Of a stretch of 64,000 bases of DNA, positions 48,504-55,534 are shown piece after piece (within the stretch, counting starts at the first letter, position 1; each line of letters begins with the position of its first letter). This DNA comes from a virus. The notes under the pieces were generated by a model that was given only the letters and a program-made list of their open reading frames with translations, searched no databases and was not told the origin of the DNA. A program made the translations under genes and the position numbers. The DNA is taken from the IMG/VR virus record IMGVR_UViG_3300050821_009780, positions 1 through 64,000 of that record; one strand, written 5' to 3'.

Positions 48504-49808
48504 CTACCGCACCGGGACGGGGCCGAGTTCCTCCTCGCGGCGGCAGGCCATGGCGGTGTCGTAGACCTGCGCGCCGACGCCGTTGCTGGTCACCTCGTCG
48601 CGGATGCGGCGGAAGAGGTTCTCCACCACCACCGACCAGTCGCACAGCTTCGGGATCAGCTCGGCGGCCTTCTGCCCCTTATCCCTGGCCTCGCTGCGGT
48701 GCGTGTAGATGTGCCAGATGGTCTCGGCGAGGTGCTCCACGCTGACCTTGGCATCGTGCGCGCCCCACGGGCAGTATCCGAAGGTGGCGCCGAGCTTGTA
48801 GTCCAGCGGGTAGGCCCAGTCCCCGCCCATCCACATGGTGTGGCCGCCGAAGTTGGTGGCCGCGACCGCCCCGGCGGTGGACATGAACTCCAGGGCGGGC
48901 AGGTTCTTGCCCTCGCCGCGGCTGGGGGCGAGCAGGCAGTGGCTGGCGGCGTACATGTCCTTGACGCCCTGCACGTCCAGGGACGACACGAACACCTTGA
49001 TGCCGGCGTGCGCGAACGGCAGGTTCAGCTCAGGGAACAGGGTGCCGGGAAGGCTGGTGTGCAGCGCGAGGCGGGCATCGGCGAACGCCCCGCCCTTCTC
49101 GTCCTTGAGCTTGTGCCACGCCTCGATGACGAGCCACGGCTGCTTGCGGGCGTTGAGCGCCCCGTGCATGAGGAACTGGAACCGGTCACTGTGCCAGTCG
49201 CGCTCGACCGGGCGCCACAGCGAGGAGTCGTAGCCGCCCTGGAGGATGCCGGACTTGACGGTCTTGGGGATGAACGGCGCGAACGAGGCGAGGGACACCG
49301 GGTCGTAGCCGAGCACCAGATCGTACCAGCGGAGCCGCTCGCGGAAGCTGGACTTCTGCTTGGCGTGCGGGTACAGCCCGGAGGCCGGGGGCTTCCGGCA
49401 GTTCCGGCAGCCGGGGACGCCCAGCTCGTTCTTGCCGTTCTCCTTCAGGTGCCTGGCGCACGGGCGGAGGATGGGCACGCCATCCTCGCGGAACTCCGGC
49501 GGCGGGGCGAACTCCCACATGGACCAGCCGACCGCGACCCGGGCGCTGGCCCGGGCCTCGCGGGTGATGAGCAGGTGGTCGGGGTCCCAGTGGTTGATGA
49601 GCAGGTCCCACGGGCCGTACAGGGTCTTGCCGAACAGCGGCATGAGGTCGGCCGGGATGGGCACATCCAGCCAGGTGGGCTGGACGTACACGTCGCAGCC
49701 CCAGCGGTGCAGCGCGCGGACCAGGCCGAAGCCGTCGTTGCCGTATCCGGAGTACTGCGAGAAGGGGGCTAAAGCCTTAACACAGACCTTCAAAGGCCGG
49801 TTAAGCAT
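48504..49808 (-). CDS. GT4-family glycosyltransferase
   Basis: 434 residues with a two-domain GT-B layout. The N-terminal domain opens RPLKVCVKALAPFSQYSGYG. The donor-binding domain has QFLMHGALNARKQPWLVIEA and SRGEGKNLPALEFMSTAGAV (about 300-319), the Glu-x7-Glu motif of GT4 enzymes, followed by TNFGGH. It would move a sugar from a nucleotide donor to a virion protein, DNA or host glycan; actinophages are known to glycosylate capsid and tail proteins. Its present ATG (49808) is provided by sequence behind the endonuclease VII gene. Confidence 0.8.
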   Translation of the reverse strand: MLNRPLKVCVKALAPFSQYSGYGNDGFGLVRALHRWGCDVYVQPTWLDVPIPADLMPLFGKTLYGPWDLLINHWDPDHLLITREARASARVAVGWSMWEFAPPPEFREDGVPILRPCARHLKENGKNELGVPGCRNCRKPPASGLYPHAKQKSSFRERLRWYDLVLGYDPVSLASFAPFIPKTVKSGILQGGYDSSLWRPVERDWHSDRFQFLMHGALNARKQPWLVIEAWHKLKDEKGGAFADARLALHTSLPGTLFPELNLPFAHAGIKVFVSSLDVQGVKDMYAASHCLLAPSRGEGKNLPALEFMSTAGAVAATNFGGHTMWMGGDWAYPLDYKLGATFGYCPWGAHDAKVSVEHLAETIWHIYTHRSEARDKGQKAAELIPKLCDWSVVVENLFRRIRDEVTSNGVGAQVYDTAMACRREEELGPVPVR

Positions 49809-49814
49809 TGGGCA

Positions 49815-50402
49815 TCACCTCTTCGTCGCGGCCAGATAGGCCGCTATCTCGTCGGAGAACTGCTCGTACCAGCCCAGCGAACCATTGCACTTCGTGCACA
49901 ACAGTCCCCGGACACACTTGCCGCAGGAAGTAGGGCCTGAGCAACAGCGCCTATCGTGATCAACAGCAAAGTGCATGAACACGAACTTAGAACCGCGACG
50001 CTCGCCCTCAGCCATCTCCTGCAAGGACCGACTGCATATCCGACAACGTCCTTGCTGCTCGTCGTACATGCGCCAGTAGTCATCAGGATCTATGTTGAAC
50101 TGACGACGCAGCTTCCGCTCCCAGCGGGCATCAGCTTCCCGGGCTACCCGCTCAGTATCACGAGCATGCCAGGAAGCCTTCGCGTACTCGCGCCTACAGT
50201 CCTTGCACGGCACCATGAGACGACCATCTGGATACTTATAGAAGTCGTCTCTATCCTTCTCACGAGTGCACTGATAGCACGTCTTACGAGTCGGACGACA
50301 GGAAGGCCCGCAGTGCTTCTGAACTGAGCCTGTCGGCTGAAACTCTTCTCCGCAGCCAACGCACACCCTAGTAGGCCACTTAAAGTCAGGAGGTCTAACC
50401 AT
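49815..50402 (-). CDS. endonuclease VII-family (HNH) homing-type nuclease
   Basis: 195 residues. N-terminal zinc ribbons (CVGCGEEFQPTGSVQKHCG; CYQCTREKDRDDFYKYPDG) lead to a basic linker. The endonuclease VII core is QQGRCRICSRSL ... HFAVDHDRRCCSG then CGKCVRGLLCTKCNGSLGWY. Base composition is less GC-rich than its neighbours, supporting recent acquisition. It is inserted at codon ~9 of the glycosyltransferase gene. Confidence 0.85.
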   Translation of the reverse strand: MVRPPDFKWPTRVCVGCGEEFQPTGSVQKHCGPSCRPTRKTCYQCTREKDRDDFYKYPDGRLMVPCKDCRREYAKASWHARDTERVAREADARWERKLRRQFNIDPDDYWRMYDEQQGRCRICSRSLQEMAEGERRGSKFVFMHFAVDHDRRCCSGPTSCGKCVRGLLCTKCNGSLGWYEQFSDEIAAYLAATKR

Positions 50403-50439
50403 TCTCCTGCCTACAGACCTTAAGCGGGCGCTGCTGCAC
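50395..50439 (-). pseudogene. severed 5' end of the glycosyltransferase gene
   Basis: GTG 50439 behind a strong GGAGGA reads QQRPLKVC and then RQENG stop. RPLKVC is also the start of the GT4 gene on the other side of the nuclease (MLNRPLKVCVKAL). The nuclease insertion thus appears to have cut off the original start and replaced it. Confidence 0.6.
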
Positions 50440-50504
50440 TTGCTCCTCCAGGGAGTCTCTGTTGAATGCTGCGCCCTTCGCGTATCGTCCGGGTTCTCCG
50501 GCGA

Positions 50505-50666
50505 TCAGCCCATCTCGGCGAACAGCCGCTCGACGGCGGTCAGGTTCCGCTCCCCGGCGCGGGGCAGCCGGCCATGGTAGCCGAAGAACTGCAGGCACCA
50601 GCCGCAGTAGACCCGGTCGGGCAGCACGCTCCAGTGCCGGCAGTTGAAGCAGTAGTTCTCAGGCAC
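50505..50666 (-). CDS. 53-residue zinc-ribbon protein
   Basis: GTG 50666 overlaps nearly with the TGA of the membrane gene. NYCFNCRHWSVLPDRVYCGW plus CLQFFGYHGRL gives two CxxC pairs. Function unknown. Confidence 0.6.
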   Translation of the reverse strand: MPENYCFNCRHWSVLPDRVYCGWCLQFFGYHGRLPRAGERNLTAVERLFAEMG

Positions 50667-50871
50667 GACCCACCTCGCCGGGCCAGCGCGCTATCTGCCG
50701 CTGCAGGTAGTGCACGTCCACCGCGAACGCCGCCAGCAGAACGGCCTCGACCGCCCAGTAGCGGCAGCTCAGCTCGGAGACGGTCGGCACCCTGCCCGAG
50801 GCGATGGCCGCGATCTCGTAGCCGCACAGCAGCAGGACTGCCCCCTTGAGGACGGACCCCGGCTGCCTCAC
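50659..50871 (-). CDS. two-TM membrane protein, 70 aa
   Basis: GTG 50871 overlaps a TGA. TM segments SVLKGAVLLLCGYEIAAIAS and YWAVEAVLLAAFAVDVHYLQ; ends RWPGEVGRA. Unknown role, second gene of the operon opposite the XRE regulator. Confidence 0.55.
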   Translation of the reverse strand: MRQPGSVLKGAVLLLCGYEIAAIASGRVPTVSELSCRYWAVEAVLLAAFAVDVHYLQRQIARWPGEVGRA

Positions 50872-51134
50872 GGCTCCACTGCCAGCTGCTCCCCCTCGCA
50901 CGACTGCCTCCCGGCCACGTACTCGCCCCGCGCGAACAGCTCCGCGCAGAGATTGAGGTAACTGCACTCAGCGTCGGTCAGGGCCGTGGAAAAGCCCACC
51001 AGGTGCGTGCTGGCATCTGCGGGAACAGGCCCGGCTACCTGAGCCTGCTCCGCCTGCAGTGCGAGTCTCCGCAGGTCCGGTGTGCTCAGGTGAGCGTACG
51101 GTCCCGCCATGACTGGAGAATCGGTGAATCCCAT
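50868..51134 (-). CDS. hypothetical protein, 88 aa
   Basis: ATG 51134 with GGGGAGG upstream. Helical (HLSTPDLRRLALQAEQAQVA; DAECSYLNLCAELFARGEYV), no motif recognised. It is the first gene of the minus operon that diverges from the XRE repressor, so it is a probable repressor-controlled gene. Confidence 0.6.
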   Translation of the reverse strand: MGFTDSPVMAGPYAHLSTPDLRRLALQAEQAQVAGPVPADASTHLVGFSTALTDAECSYLNLCAELFARGEYVAGRQSCEGEQLAVEP

Positions 51135-51209
51135 CGCAGCCTCCCCAGGTGCGACTGAAGACTTCCCGGACCGGGCTCCCCACCACGGGGCCCGGTCAGG
51201 TTGACTCTG

Positions 51210-51239
51210 TTTCTACACTCTAGTATCCCTCAGTGTCAA
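51210..51239 (-). promoter_or_regulatory. minus-strand promoter of the divergent region
   Basis: TTGACA (51239-51234), an 18-nt spacer and TAGAAA (51215-51210) on the minus strand. The spacer contains half of the inverted repeat, so repressor binding would block it. Confidence 0.6.
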
Positions 51240-51255
51240 CGGTTCAGGGATACTA
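51221..51255. promoter_or_regulatory. operator-like inverted repeat
   Basis: TAGTATCCCT (51221-51230) and AGGGATACTA (51246-51255) are perfect 10-bp inverted copies 15 bp apart, inside the divergent promoter region in front of an XRE repressor gene. Confidence 0.65.
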
Positions 51256-51287
51256 AGGGCTACTGAGTAGGCGGCGATCACCCGAAG

Positions 51288-51316
51288 TTGACTCAAGACA
51301 ACGTTGGAACTAGGCT
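51288..51316 (+). promoter_or_regulatory. plus-strand promoter of the XRE gene
   Basis: TTGACT (51288-51293), 17-nt spacer, TAGGCT (51311-51316). The -10 box lies inside the palindrome ACTAGGCTCAAGCCTAG (51309-51325). Confidence 0.6.
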
Positions 51317-51411
51317 CAAGCCTAGCCGGTACCGCTCACGGCTGAGCACGGCCGGCTCCGGAATTAGATTCCTCCGGACCCTGCGGGAATCTTGAACAGA
51401 GATGTACCCGA

Positions 51412-51855
51412 ATGACAGGAACCATCACCACCAACGCCCCCCTGCGCGGACTGCTGCGCACCGCACGGCGCCACACGCGGCTGTCGCAGAAGGAAGCGGC
51501 AGCGAAGGCCGGGGTGTCCTCGGCCTGGTGGAAGCGCGTGGAATCCGCCTACGAAACCTCAGTCTCCGCCGAGACCCTGGCCGACATGCTCGACGCCGTC
51601 GGCGTCCTGCCGGGCCACCTGGACGACCTGGGCGAGCACGTCCTGGCCGAGCTGATCATTGCCCGGCAGTCGTTCCGCGACACGGTCACCTCCTCCCAGG
51701 AAAGCCTGGAGGAGTACCTCATGAACGCCCCCGCTGCGGACGACCTGCGGCACGAACTTATCACCTACGTCCGCACGAGAAGCGTGCTGCGTACTATACG
51801 TAGTGACCCGTTCACCGACCAGTTCCATCCCGATTCGGCGGAGAAGCACAGATGA
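51412..51855 (+). CDS. XRE-family helix-turn-helix regulator
   Basis: 147 residues, on the opposite strand to almost all other genes. LRGLLRTARRHTRLSQKEAA then AKAGVSSAWWKRVES (about 10-45) is a Cro/cI-type HTH. VSAETLADMLDAVGVLPGHL completes the DNA-binding domain. The C-terminal ~75 residues are helical and may dimerise. With its own promoter and an adjacent inverted-repeat operator it is placed like a phage repressor. No protease or peptidase motif of LexA-type repressors is present. Confidence 0.8.
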   Translation: MTGTITTNAPLRGLLRTARRHTRLSQKEAAAKAGVSSAWWKRVESAYETSVSAETLADMLDAVGVLPGHLDDLGEHVLAELIIARQSFRDTVTSSQESLEEYLMNAPAADDLRHELITYVRTRSVLRTIRSDPFTDQFHPDSAEKHR

Positions 51856-52334
51856 TATTCAACGCAGTCACCGCCGTGACACTCGCCCCGACGGCAGTCA
51901 GCGCATCCTACTCGGCCCTGCAGGCAGAGACGAGACTGCTCATCCAGCTGAGCTTCTACGCCGCCCTGCTGTTCCTGGTGCTCTACACCATCCGCACCGC
52001 CTGGTGGCACACCGTGCACGGCCGGACGCTCGCGGCGCTGGCAGCCGCCTTCATCATCGTGATGCTGCGCGTCATGCTGGTGTACTGGCACCTCCTCGGC
52101 TCCCCCGACAAGGCCCCCGACGCCCTGGACTGGGGGTCCACCAGCTGCCTGCTGCTGGCTCCGCTGGCGTTCCTCACGATGAGCTGGCAGCTGGCGCGCA
52201 AGCCGGTCCGGCGCTGGGCGGCGAAGCTGCGGCCGAGGCACCCGGCACCGGGCGACGACCCGCTGGGTCCCGGGGCACCGGAGAAGAAGCTGAGCGAGTA
52301 CCCGGAGCGCAACCCGCGGCACAGCCAGGACTAG
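51852..52334 (+). CDS. multi-TM membrane protein coupled to the XRE gene
   Basis: 160 residues; ATG overlaps the XRE stop (ATGA). Three or four TM segments at about 37-57, 67-90 and 100-118, with FLVLYTIRTAWWHTVHGRT resembling the holin-like protein at 43738-44127. The C-terminal 45 residues are basic/Pro-rich and cytoplasm-like. Pairing with a repressor suggests superinfection exclusion, but a lysis role is equally possible. Confidence 0.65.
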   Translation: MIFNAVTAVTLAPTAVSASYSALQAETRLLIQLSFYAALLFLVLYTIRTAWWHTVHGRTLAALAAAFIIVMLRVMLVYWHLLGSPDKAPDALDWGSTSCLLLAPLAFLTMSWQLARKPVRRWAAKLRPRHPAPGDDPLGPGAPEKKLSEYPERNPRHSQD

Positions 52335-53326
52335 GACAGCGCGTCGGTCCAGCCGCCGATGTACACCGCGTAGACCGCGCTCCCGGACAGCATCCAGTCG
52401 CCGTCGGGCACGGCTGTCCAGTCCGGCTCGGTGAGCAGCGCGCAGCCGAAGGTCACCAGGTCGCCCCAGGCGACGGTGTCCGCATCGCGGCGGTGCAGGT
52501 GGTTGTTGACGGCGGTGAACAGGGCGTTGGCCCGGTTGGCGGTGTCGGAGCTGGTGCGGATGACGCCCCCGGCCTGGTCGCGCACCGGGTCGGCCCAGAT
52601 GTCCACCCGGAGCCGGCGGAATCGCTGGCTGCCGCCCAGGGGCGGCGCGGACCAGCCGCCGTAGTCGGAGCAGACCACGGCCAGCTGGCTGGTGCCCTTC
52701 ATGTTGACCAGGATGTCCCCGGCGAACAAGTACGGCTGCCCCTGGTTGCCGCCCACCGGGTCGGACAGGCTGAAGCTGCCGAGCAGCGAGGTCACGTCGC
52801 TGAACTGGGACAGGTACTTCCGGCCGCCGGTGCCGACATCGTCAGGCACGGTACTCGTCCCCCGCGCGCCTGACCGCCTGGGCGGTGCAGGCCGCGCAGC
52901 GGCAGCGGAAGAAGCGCCGCCGCTTCCGGGGCGGCGGCTCCTGCTCGGGCTCCTGCTCGGGCTCCTGCGGTTCCTCGTCGGCCATAACGTCCCTACCAGG
53001 ATGCCGGTGTCGGTGCCGTCGCCGGCAACCCAGGTGAACTCGCCCTCGGCCCCGACCGGCCGGTGCATCATGCAGCGGCAGCAGTAGGTGGCCCCGTAGA
53101 AGCCGGGCCGCCGGGCGTACGTCTCGCACAGCGCCAGGCCCATGGTGGTGACCGCGCCGCACTCCGGGTCGTGGTGGAGGTAGGAGCGGTACACCGGGCG
53201 GACGAACCCCTTGGCCCGCTCCTCCTCGCTGAGCACCAGGTACTTGCTGTTCATGCCCTTGGGCTCGCGGTCGGCCCCGTGACCCAGCTCCGGGTCGTCC
53301 GGGTCGGTGGTCAGTCCCGTACCCAT
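52331..53326 (-). CDS. fused ORF: Cys-rich protein plus tail terminator
   Basis: ATG 53326 follows GGGAGG. Residues 1-~113 match a small actinophage protein type (KGFVRPVYRSYLHHDPECGA, TTMGLALCETYARRPGFYGA, CCRCMMHRPVG) that usually ends near GTDTGILVGT. Residues ~114-157 are Arg/Ser/Pro shadow-like. From GTG 52855 on (VPDDVGTGGRKYLSQFSDVT) the sequence is tail-terminator-like (RVDIWADPVRDQAGGVIRTS; NNHLHRRDADTVAWGDLVTF). There are probably two genes in one accidental open frame. The terminator caps the tail tube and contacts the neck. Confidence 0.6.
   Translation of the reverse strand: MGTGLTTDPDDPELGHGADREPKGMNSKYLVLSEEERAKGFVRPVYRSYLHHDPECGAVTTMGLALCETYARRPGFYGATYCCRCMMHRPVGAEGEFTWVAGDGTDTGILVGTLWPTRNRRSPSRSPSRSRRPGSGGASSAAAARPAPPRRSGARGTSTVPDDVGTGGRKYLSQFSDVTSLLGSFSLSDPVGGNQGQPYLFAGDILVNMKGTSQLAVVCSDYGGWSAPPLGGSQRFRRLRVDIWADPVRDQAGGVIRTSSDTANRANALFTAVNNHLHRRDADTVAWGDLVTFGCALLTEPDWTAVPDGDWMLSGSAVYAVYIGGWTDALS
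52842..52985 (-). CDS. nested 47-residue acidic/Cys protein
   Basis: ATG 52985 with AGGGA 6 nt upstream; the stop overlaps GTG 52855 of the tail-terminator part. ADEEPQEPEQEPEQEPPPRK then RCRCAACTAQAVRRAGDEYR. Its codons read more naturally than the overlapping long frame, so it is probably the real gene in this interval. Confidence 0.5.
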   Translation of the reverse strand: MADEEPQEPEQEPEQEPPPRKRRRFFRCRCAACTAQAVRRAGDEYRA

Positions 53327-53327
53327 G

Positions 53328-53798
53328 TCAGCCTCCCGAGCGCGGCGCAAGGCCGCCGGCCGGGGCGGCACCGCCACTGCCGTCGGTCACGTAGTCCCAG
53401 ACCGCCTGCCGCACGCCCCGCTCGAACTGGGGGCCGCCGCCGTCGGTGTAGGCGCCGAAGAAGTTGTGGCCTCCCTCGGGATGGTTGTGCGTGGCGCGGT
53501 GGCCGCGGGCCAGCTCGTAGATGCCGGGGTAGCGGGAGTAGTCGATCTCTCCCTCCCAGTCATCGATGCCGGCGCTGGACCGGGTGATGCCGGACCCCTT
53601 GAGGTACCCGGTGATCACGTGCACGTGGGCCTCGGTGAGGACGGCGCCGAGCGCGAGCGCCGCCTCCATGGCGAGCAGGGTCTCCCCGGCCGGGCCCTTG
53701 ATGAGCCGGTCCAGCTCCGGCCCGGCGGCGTGGGGGAAGCCGTAGAGCTCGGAGTTCACCTGCCAGGAGACGCTGACGTGGCTGAAGCTGATGGCCAT
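53328..53798 (-). CDS. HK97 gp10-like neck protein
   Basis: 156 residues between stopper and tail terminator genes. FSHVSVSWQVNSELYGFPHA, then ETLLAMEAALALGAVLTEAH, and GYLKGSGITRSSAGIDDWEG; the YPGIYELARGHRATHN part matches the arm common in gp10-like (minor tail/neck) proteins. Position and size support a head-tail joining role. Confidence 0.65.
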   Translation of the reverse strand: MAISFSHVSVSWQVNSELYGFPHAAGPELDRLIKGPAGETLLAMEAALALGAVLTEAHVHVITGYLKGSGITRSSAGIDDWEGEIDYSRYPGIYELARGHRATHNHPEGGHNFFGAYTDGGGPQFERGVRQAVWDYVTDGSGGAAPAGGLAPRSGG

Positions 53799-53824
53799 GC
53801 CTGTCCAATCGGGGGCTTGCCGGG

Positions 53825-54259
53825 CTAGTGGATGTGCTGGATAACGGCGATGATGACCTCGGTCACGATGACGACAACAGATATCACCGCACCGATGATG
53901 AGCATGCGCTGCTGCACGACCGCCTGGTCTTTCCGGCGGATCTCCTTCTCGGTCCGGGCCCCGGTCTCGATGACCGACAGCCGGTCCTCGATGGCGCGCA
54001 GCCGGAGATCGACCGAGACGGCATGCTGGTCGAACAGGTCGCGTCCTACCTTGGTCCCCGCGATATCCCCCATCGCGTCCCGGAACTCGTTCATCCCGCC
54101 CAGCCGCACGGCGAGGTCAGCCGCGGTCTGGGACACCTGGGCACGCTGCTCACTGAACCGCCGGTCCATCTCCCCCTGCAGCTCGCGGTAGATGTGGTCG
54201 ATGTACTCGCGGAAAGAAACGCCGTCAGCTGGCGCCTCCTGGTGACGATGGATGGCCAT
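53825..54259 (-). CDS. C-tail-anchored coiled-coil membrane protein, 144 aa
   Basis: A long charged helix (VSFREYIDHIYRELQGEMDR, then RLRAIEDRLSVIETGARTEK) ends in a C-terminal TM (MLIIGAVISVVVIVTEVIIA, about 119-140). Proteins of this shape occur in phage lysis or membrane-interaction functions. It is next to the potassium channel gene; the two could form a membrane complex. Confidence 0.6.
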   Translation of the reverse strand: MAIHRHQEAPADGVSFREYIDHIYRELQGEMDRRFSEQRAQVSQTAADLAVRLGGMNEFRDAMGDIAGTKVGRDLFDQHAVSVDLRLRAIEDRLSVIETGARTEKEIRRKDQAVVQQRMLIIGAVISVVVIVTEVIIAVIQHIH

Positions 54260-54275
54260 GCCTGTCCCATCGGGG

Positions 54276-54611
54276 CTATCTGGGCTGCGCCAGGTGCTTC
54301 TTCAGCTCCTCGTGCCGCTTGTCGATGTGCAGCTTGATGTCCCCGGAGGTGAGCCCGGTGGTGACGAGGGAGAACGTGGCCGCGAACAGCGGGATGACGG
54401 TGAGCATCATGGCGACGGCGATGGCGTGCGGGGCCCAGCCGTGCGGGGCGACATCGCCGTAGCCGACCGTGGTGGCGGTGGTGACGGCGAAGTACAGGCC
54501 CACGGCAGCGGAGACATGCTGGGCGGCGGCGAACAGCAGGCCGAGAACGATGTCCAGTGCCACGGCGGCGGCCATGATGCCCGCCGCCCGCCTGTGGTGC
54601 CTGTTGCCCAT
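54276..54611 (-). CDS. two-TM potassium channel (KcsA/Kcv-like)
   Basis: 111 residues, ATG 54611 overlapping the upstream TGA. TM1 at about 11-33 (GIMAAAVALDIVLGLLFAAA), then a pore helix and filter VGLYFAVTTATTVGYGDVAP with TTVGYGD at 47-53, the signature of K+ selectivity. TM2 is at about 63-88 and a charged C-terminal helix (HIDKRHEELKKHLAQ) probably supports tetramers. Minimal viral channels are known in chloroviruses, where Kcv depolarises the host on entry. The gene sits among neck genes, so late expression is likely. Confidence 0.85.
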   Translation of the reverse strand: MGNRHHRRAAGIMAAAVALDIVLGLLFAAAQHVSAAVGLYFAVTTATTVGYGDVAPHGWAPHAIAVAMMLTVIPLFAATFSLVTTGLTSGDIKLHIDKRHEELKKHLAQPR

Positions 54612-54973
54612 CAGCCCCCCTGCCCCCCCAGCAGTGCCACTATCTGCTCCAGCAGCTCGCGCTCGGACTTCTCGGGCCTGGCCTTCTCGTGGTGGATGTT
54701 GCACCAGGGGGTGCCGCTGACCTTGTGCCGCCCGATGCGCAGGCAGCCGGGCTCGTGGCAGTTCAGGCTGTGCCACAGGCCGAGGATCATGCCGCTGAAC
54801 CCGAGCGCGGTGATGATCATGGGGCCGACGCCGGACACGAAGTCGTAGTTCTGCGACGCCTGGGTGTCGATGCCGAAGAAGTGCGCCCAGCCGTGCTCGT
54901 ACATGACCAGCGCCCAGGCGCCTCCTGCCCCGAGGAGAATCCCGGAGAGGAACAGGACCGCGAACCGCCTCAC
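54611..54973 (-). CDS. membrane protein with Cys/His C-terminus, 120 aa
   Basis: GTG 54973 overlaps a TGA. Two TM segments (FAVLFLSGILLGAGGAWALV; GVGPMIITALGFSGMILGLW) then NCHEPGCLRIGRHKVSGTPW and CNIHHEKARPE, a CxxxxC...CxxHH zinc-like site seen in actinophage membrane proteins. Its stop and the channel start share bases, so both products should be made together. Confidence 0.65.
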   Translation of the reverse strand: MRRFAVLFLSGILLGAGGAWALVMYEHGWAHFFGIDTQASQNYDFVSGVGPMIITALGFSGMILGLWHSLNCHEPGCLRIGRHKVSGTPWCNIHHEKARPEKSERELLEQIVALLGGQGG

Positions 54974-55461
54974 GGGGCACCTCCGGGGAAGGGCGTCGGG
55001 CTGCCGGGACCGGACTGGGCCGCGACCTCGACGACCTGGGTCTCGCAGTGCGCCGCGCCGCGGTAGGACTGGAGCTGATCGGCCGGGTTGCGCATCTCGA
55101 AGGTACCGGAGACGGGGCCGGAGACGCACAGGAACCGGTCGCCCGCCTTCACCAGCGGCACCCCGCCGGCATCGGTGACCGGGTCGTAGTACATGACGCC
55201 GAACCGGTCCTGCGGGCGGCCCGCCGTCAGCGGCGGCGGCTGATCCTTGCCGGGGCGCAGCCGGCCGAGGGCGATGCGGCAGGCGAGCAGGCCGGGCTGG
55301 TCGAGCACCACGTCCACCACGTCGGGGACCGCGTTCCAGGTGATGGACATGCCGCCGGACTCCTCCAGCACCGGGAGCAGCCGCAGCACCTGCACCACCG
55401 AGGAGTACAGGCCGCGGACCGGGGACAGGCCGGCCTGGTAGGGCTGGTAGGGAGTCGTCAC
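54970..55461 (-). CDS. head-tail connector (stopper-like)
   Basis: 163 residues. VQVLRLLPVLEESGGMSITW, then GLLACRIALGRLRPGKDQPP and RFGVMYYDPVTDAGGVPLVK, GDRFLCVSGPVSGTFEMRNP; a compact beta-barrel-like protein of the size and place of siphovirus stoppers, between adaptor and neck genes. Assignment by position and general pattern. Confidence 0.6.
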   Translation of the reverse strand: MTTPYQPYQAGLSPVRGLYSSVVQVLRLLPVLEESGGMSITWNAVPDVVDVVLDQPGLLACRIALGRLRPGKDQPPPLTAGRPQDRFGVMYYDPVTDAGGVPLVKAGDRFLCVSGPVSGTFEMRNPADQLQSYRGAAHCETQVVEVAAQSGPGSPTPFPGGAP

Positions 55462-55534
55462 GGGTACCTCACGCTTGGGGCAGGAGCAGAGCCCCAGGTC
55501 ACGTCACTGCCCCTGCCGACGTTGACCATCGGGC

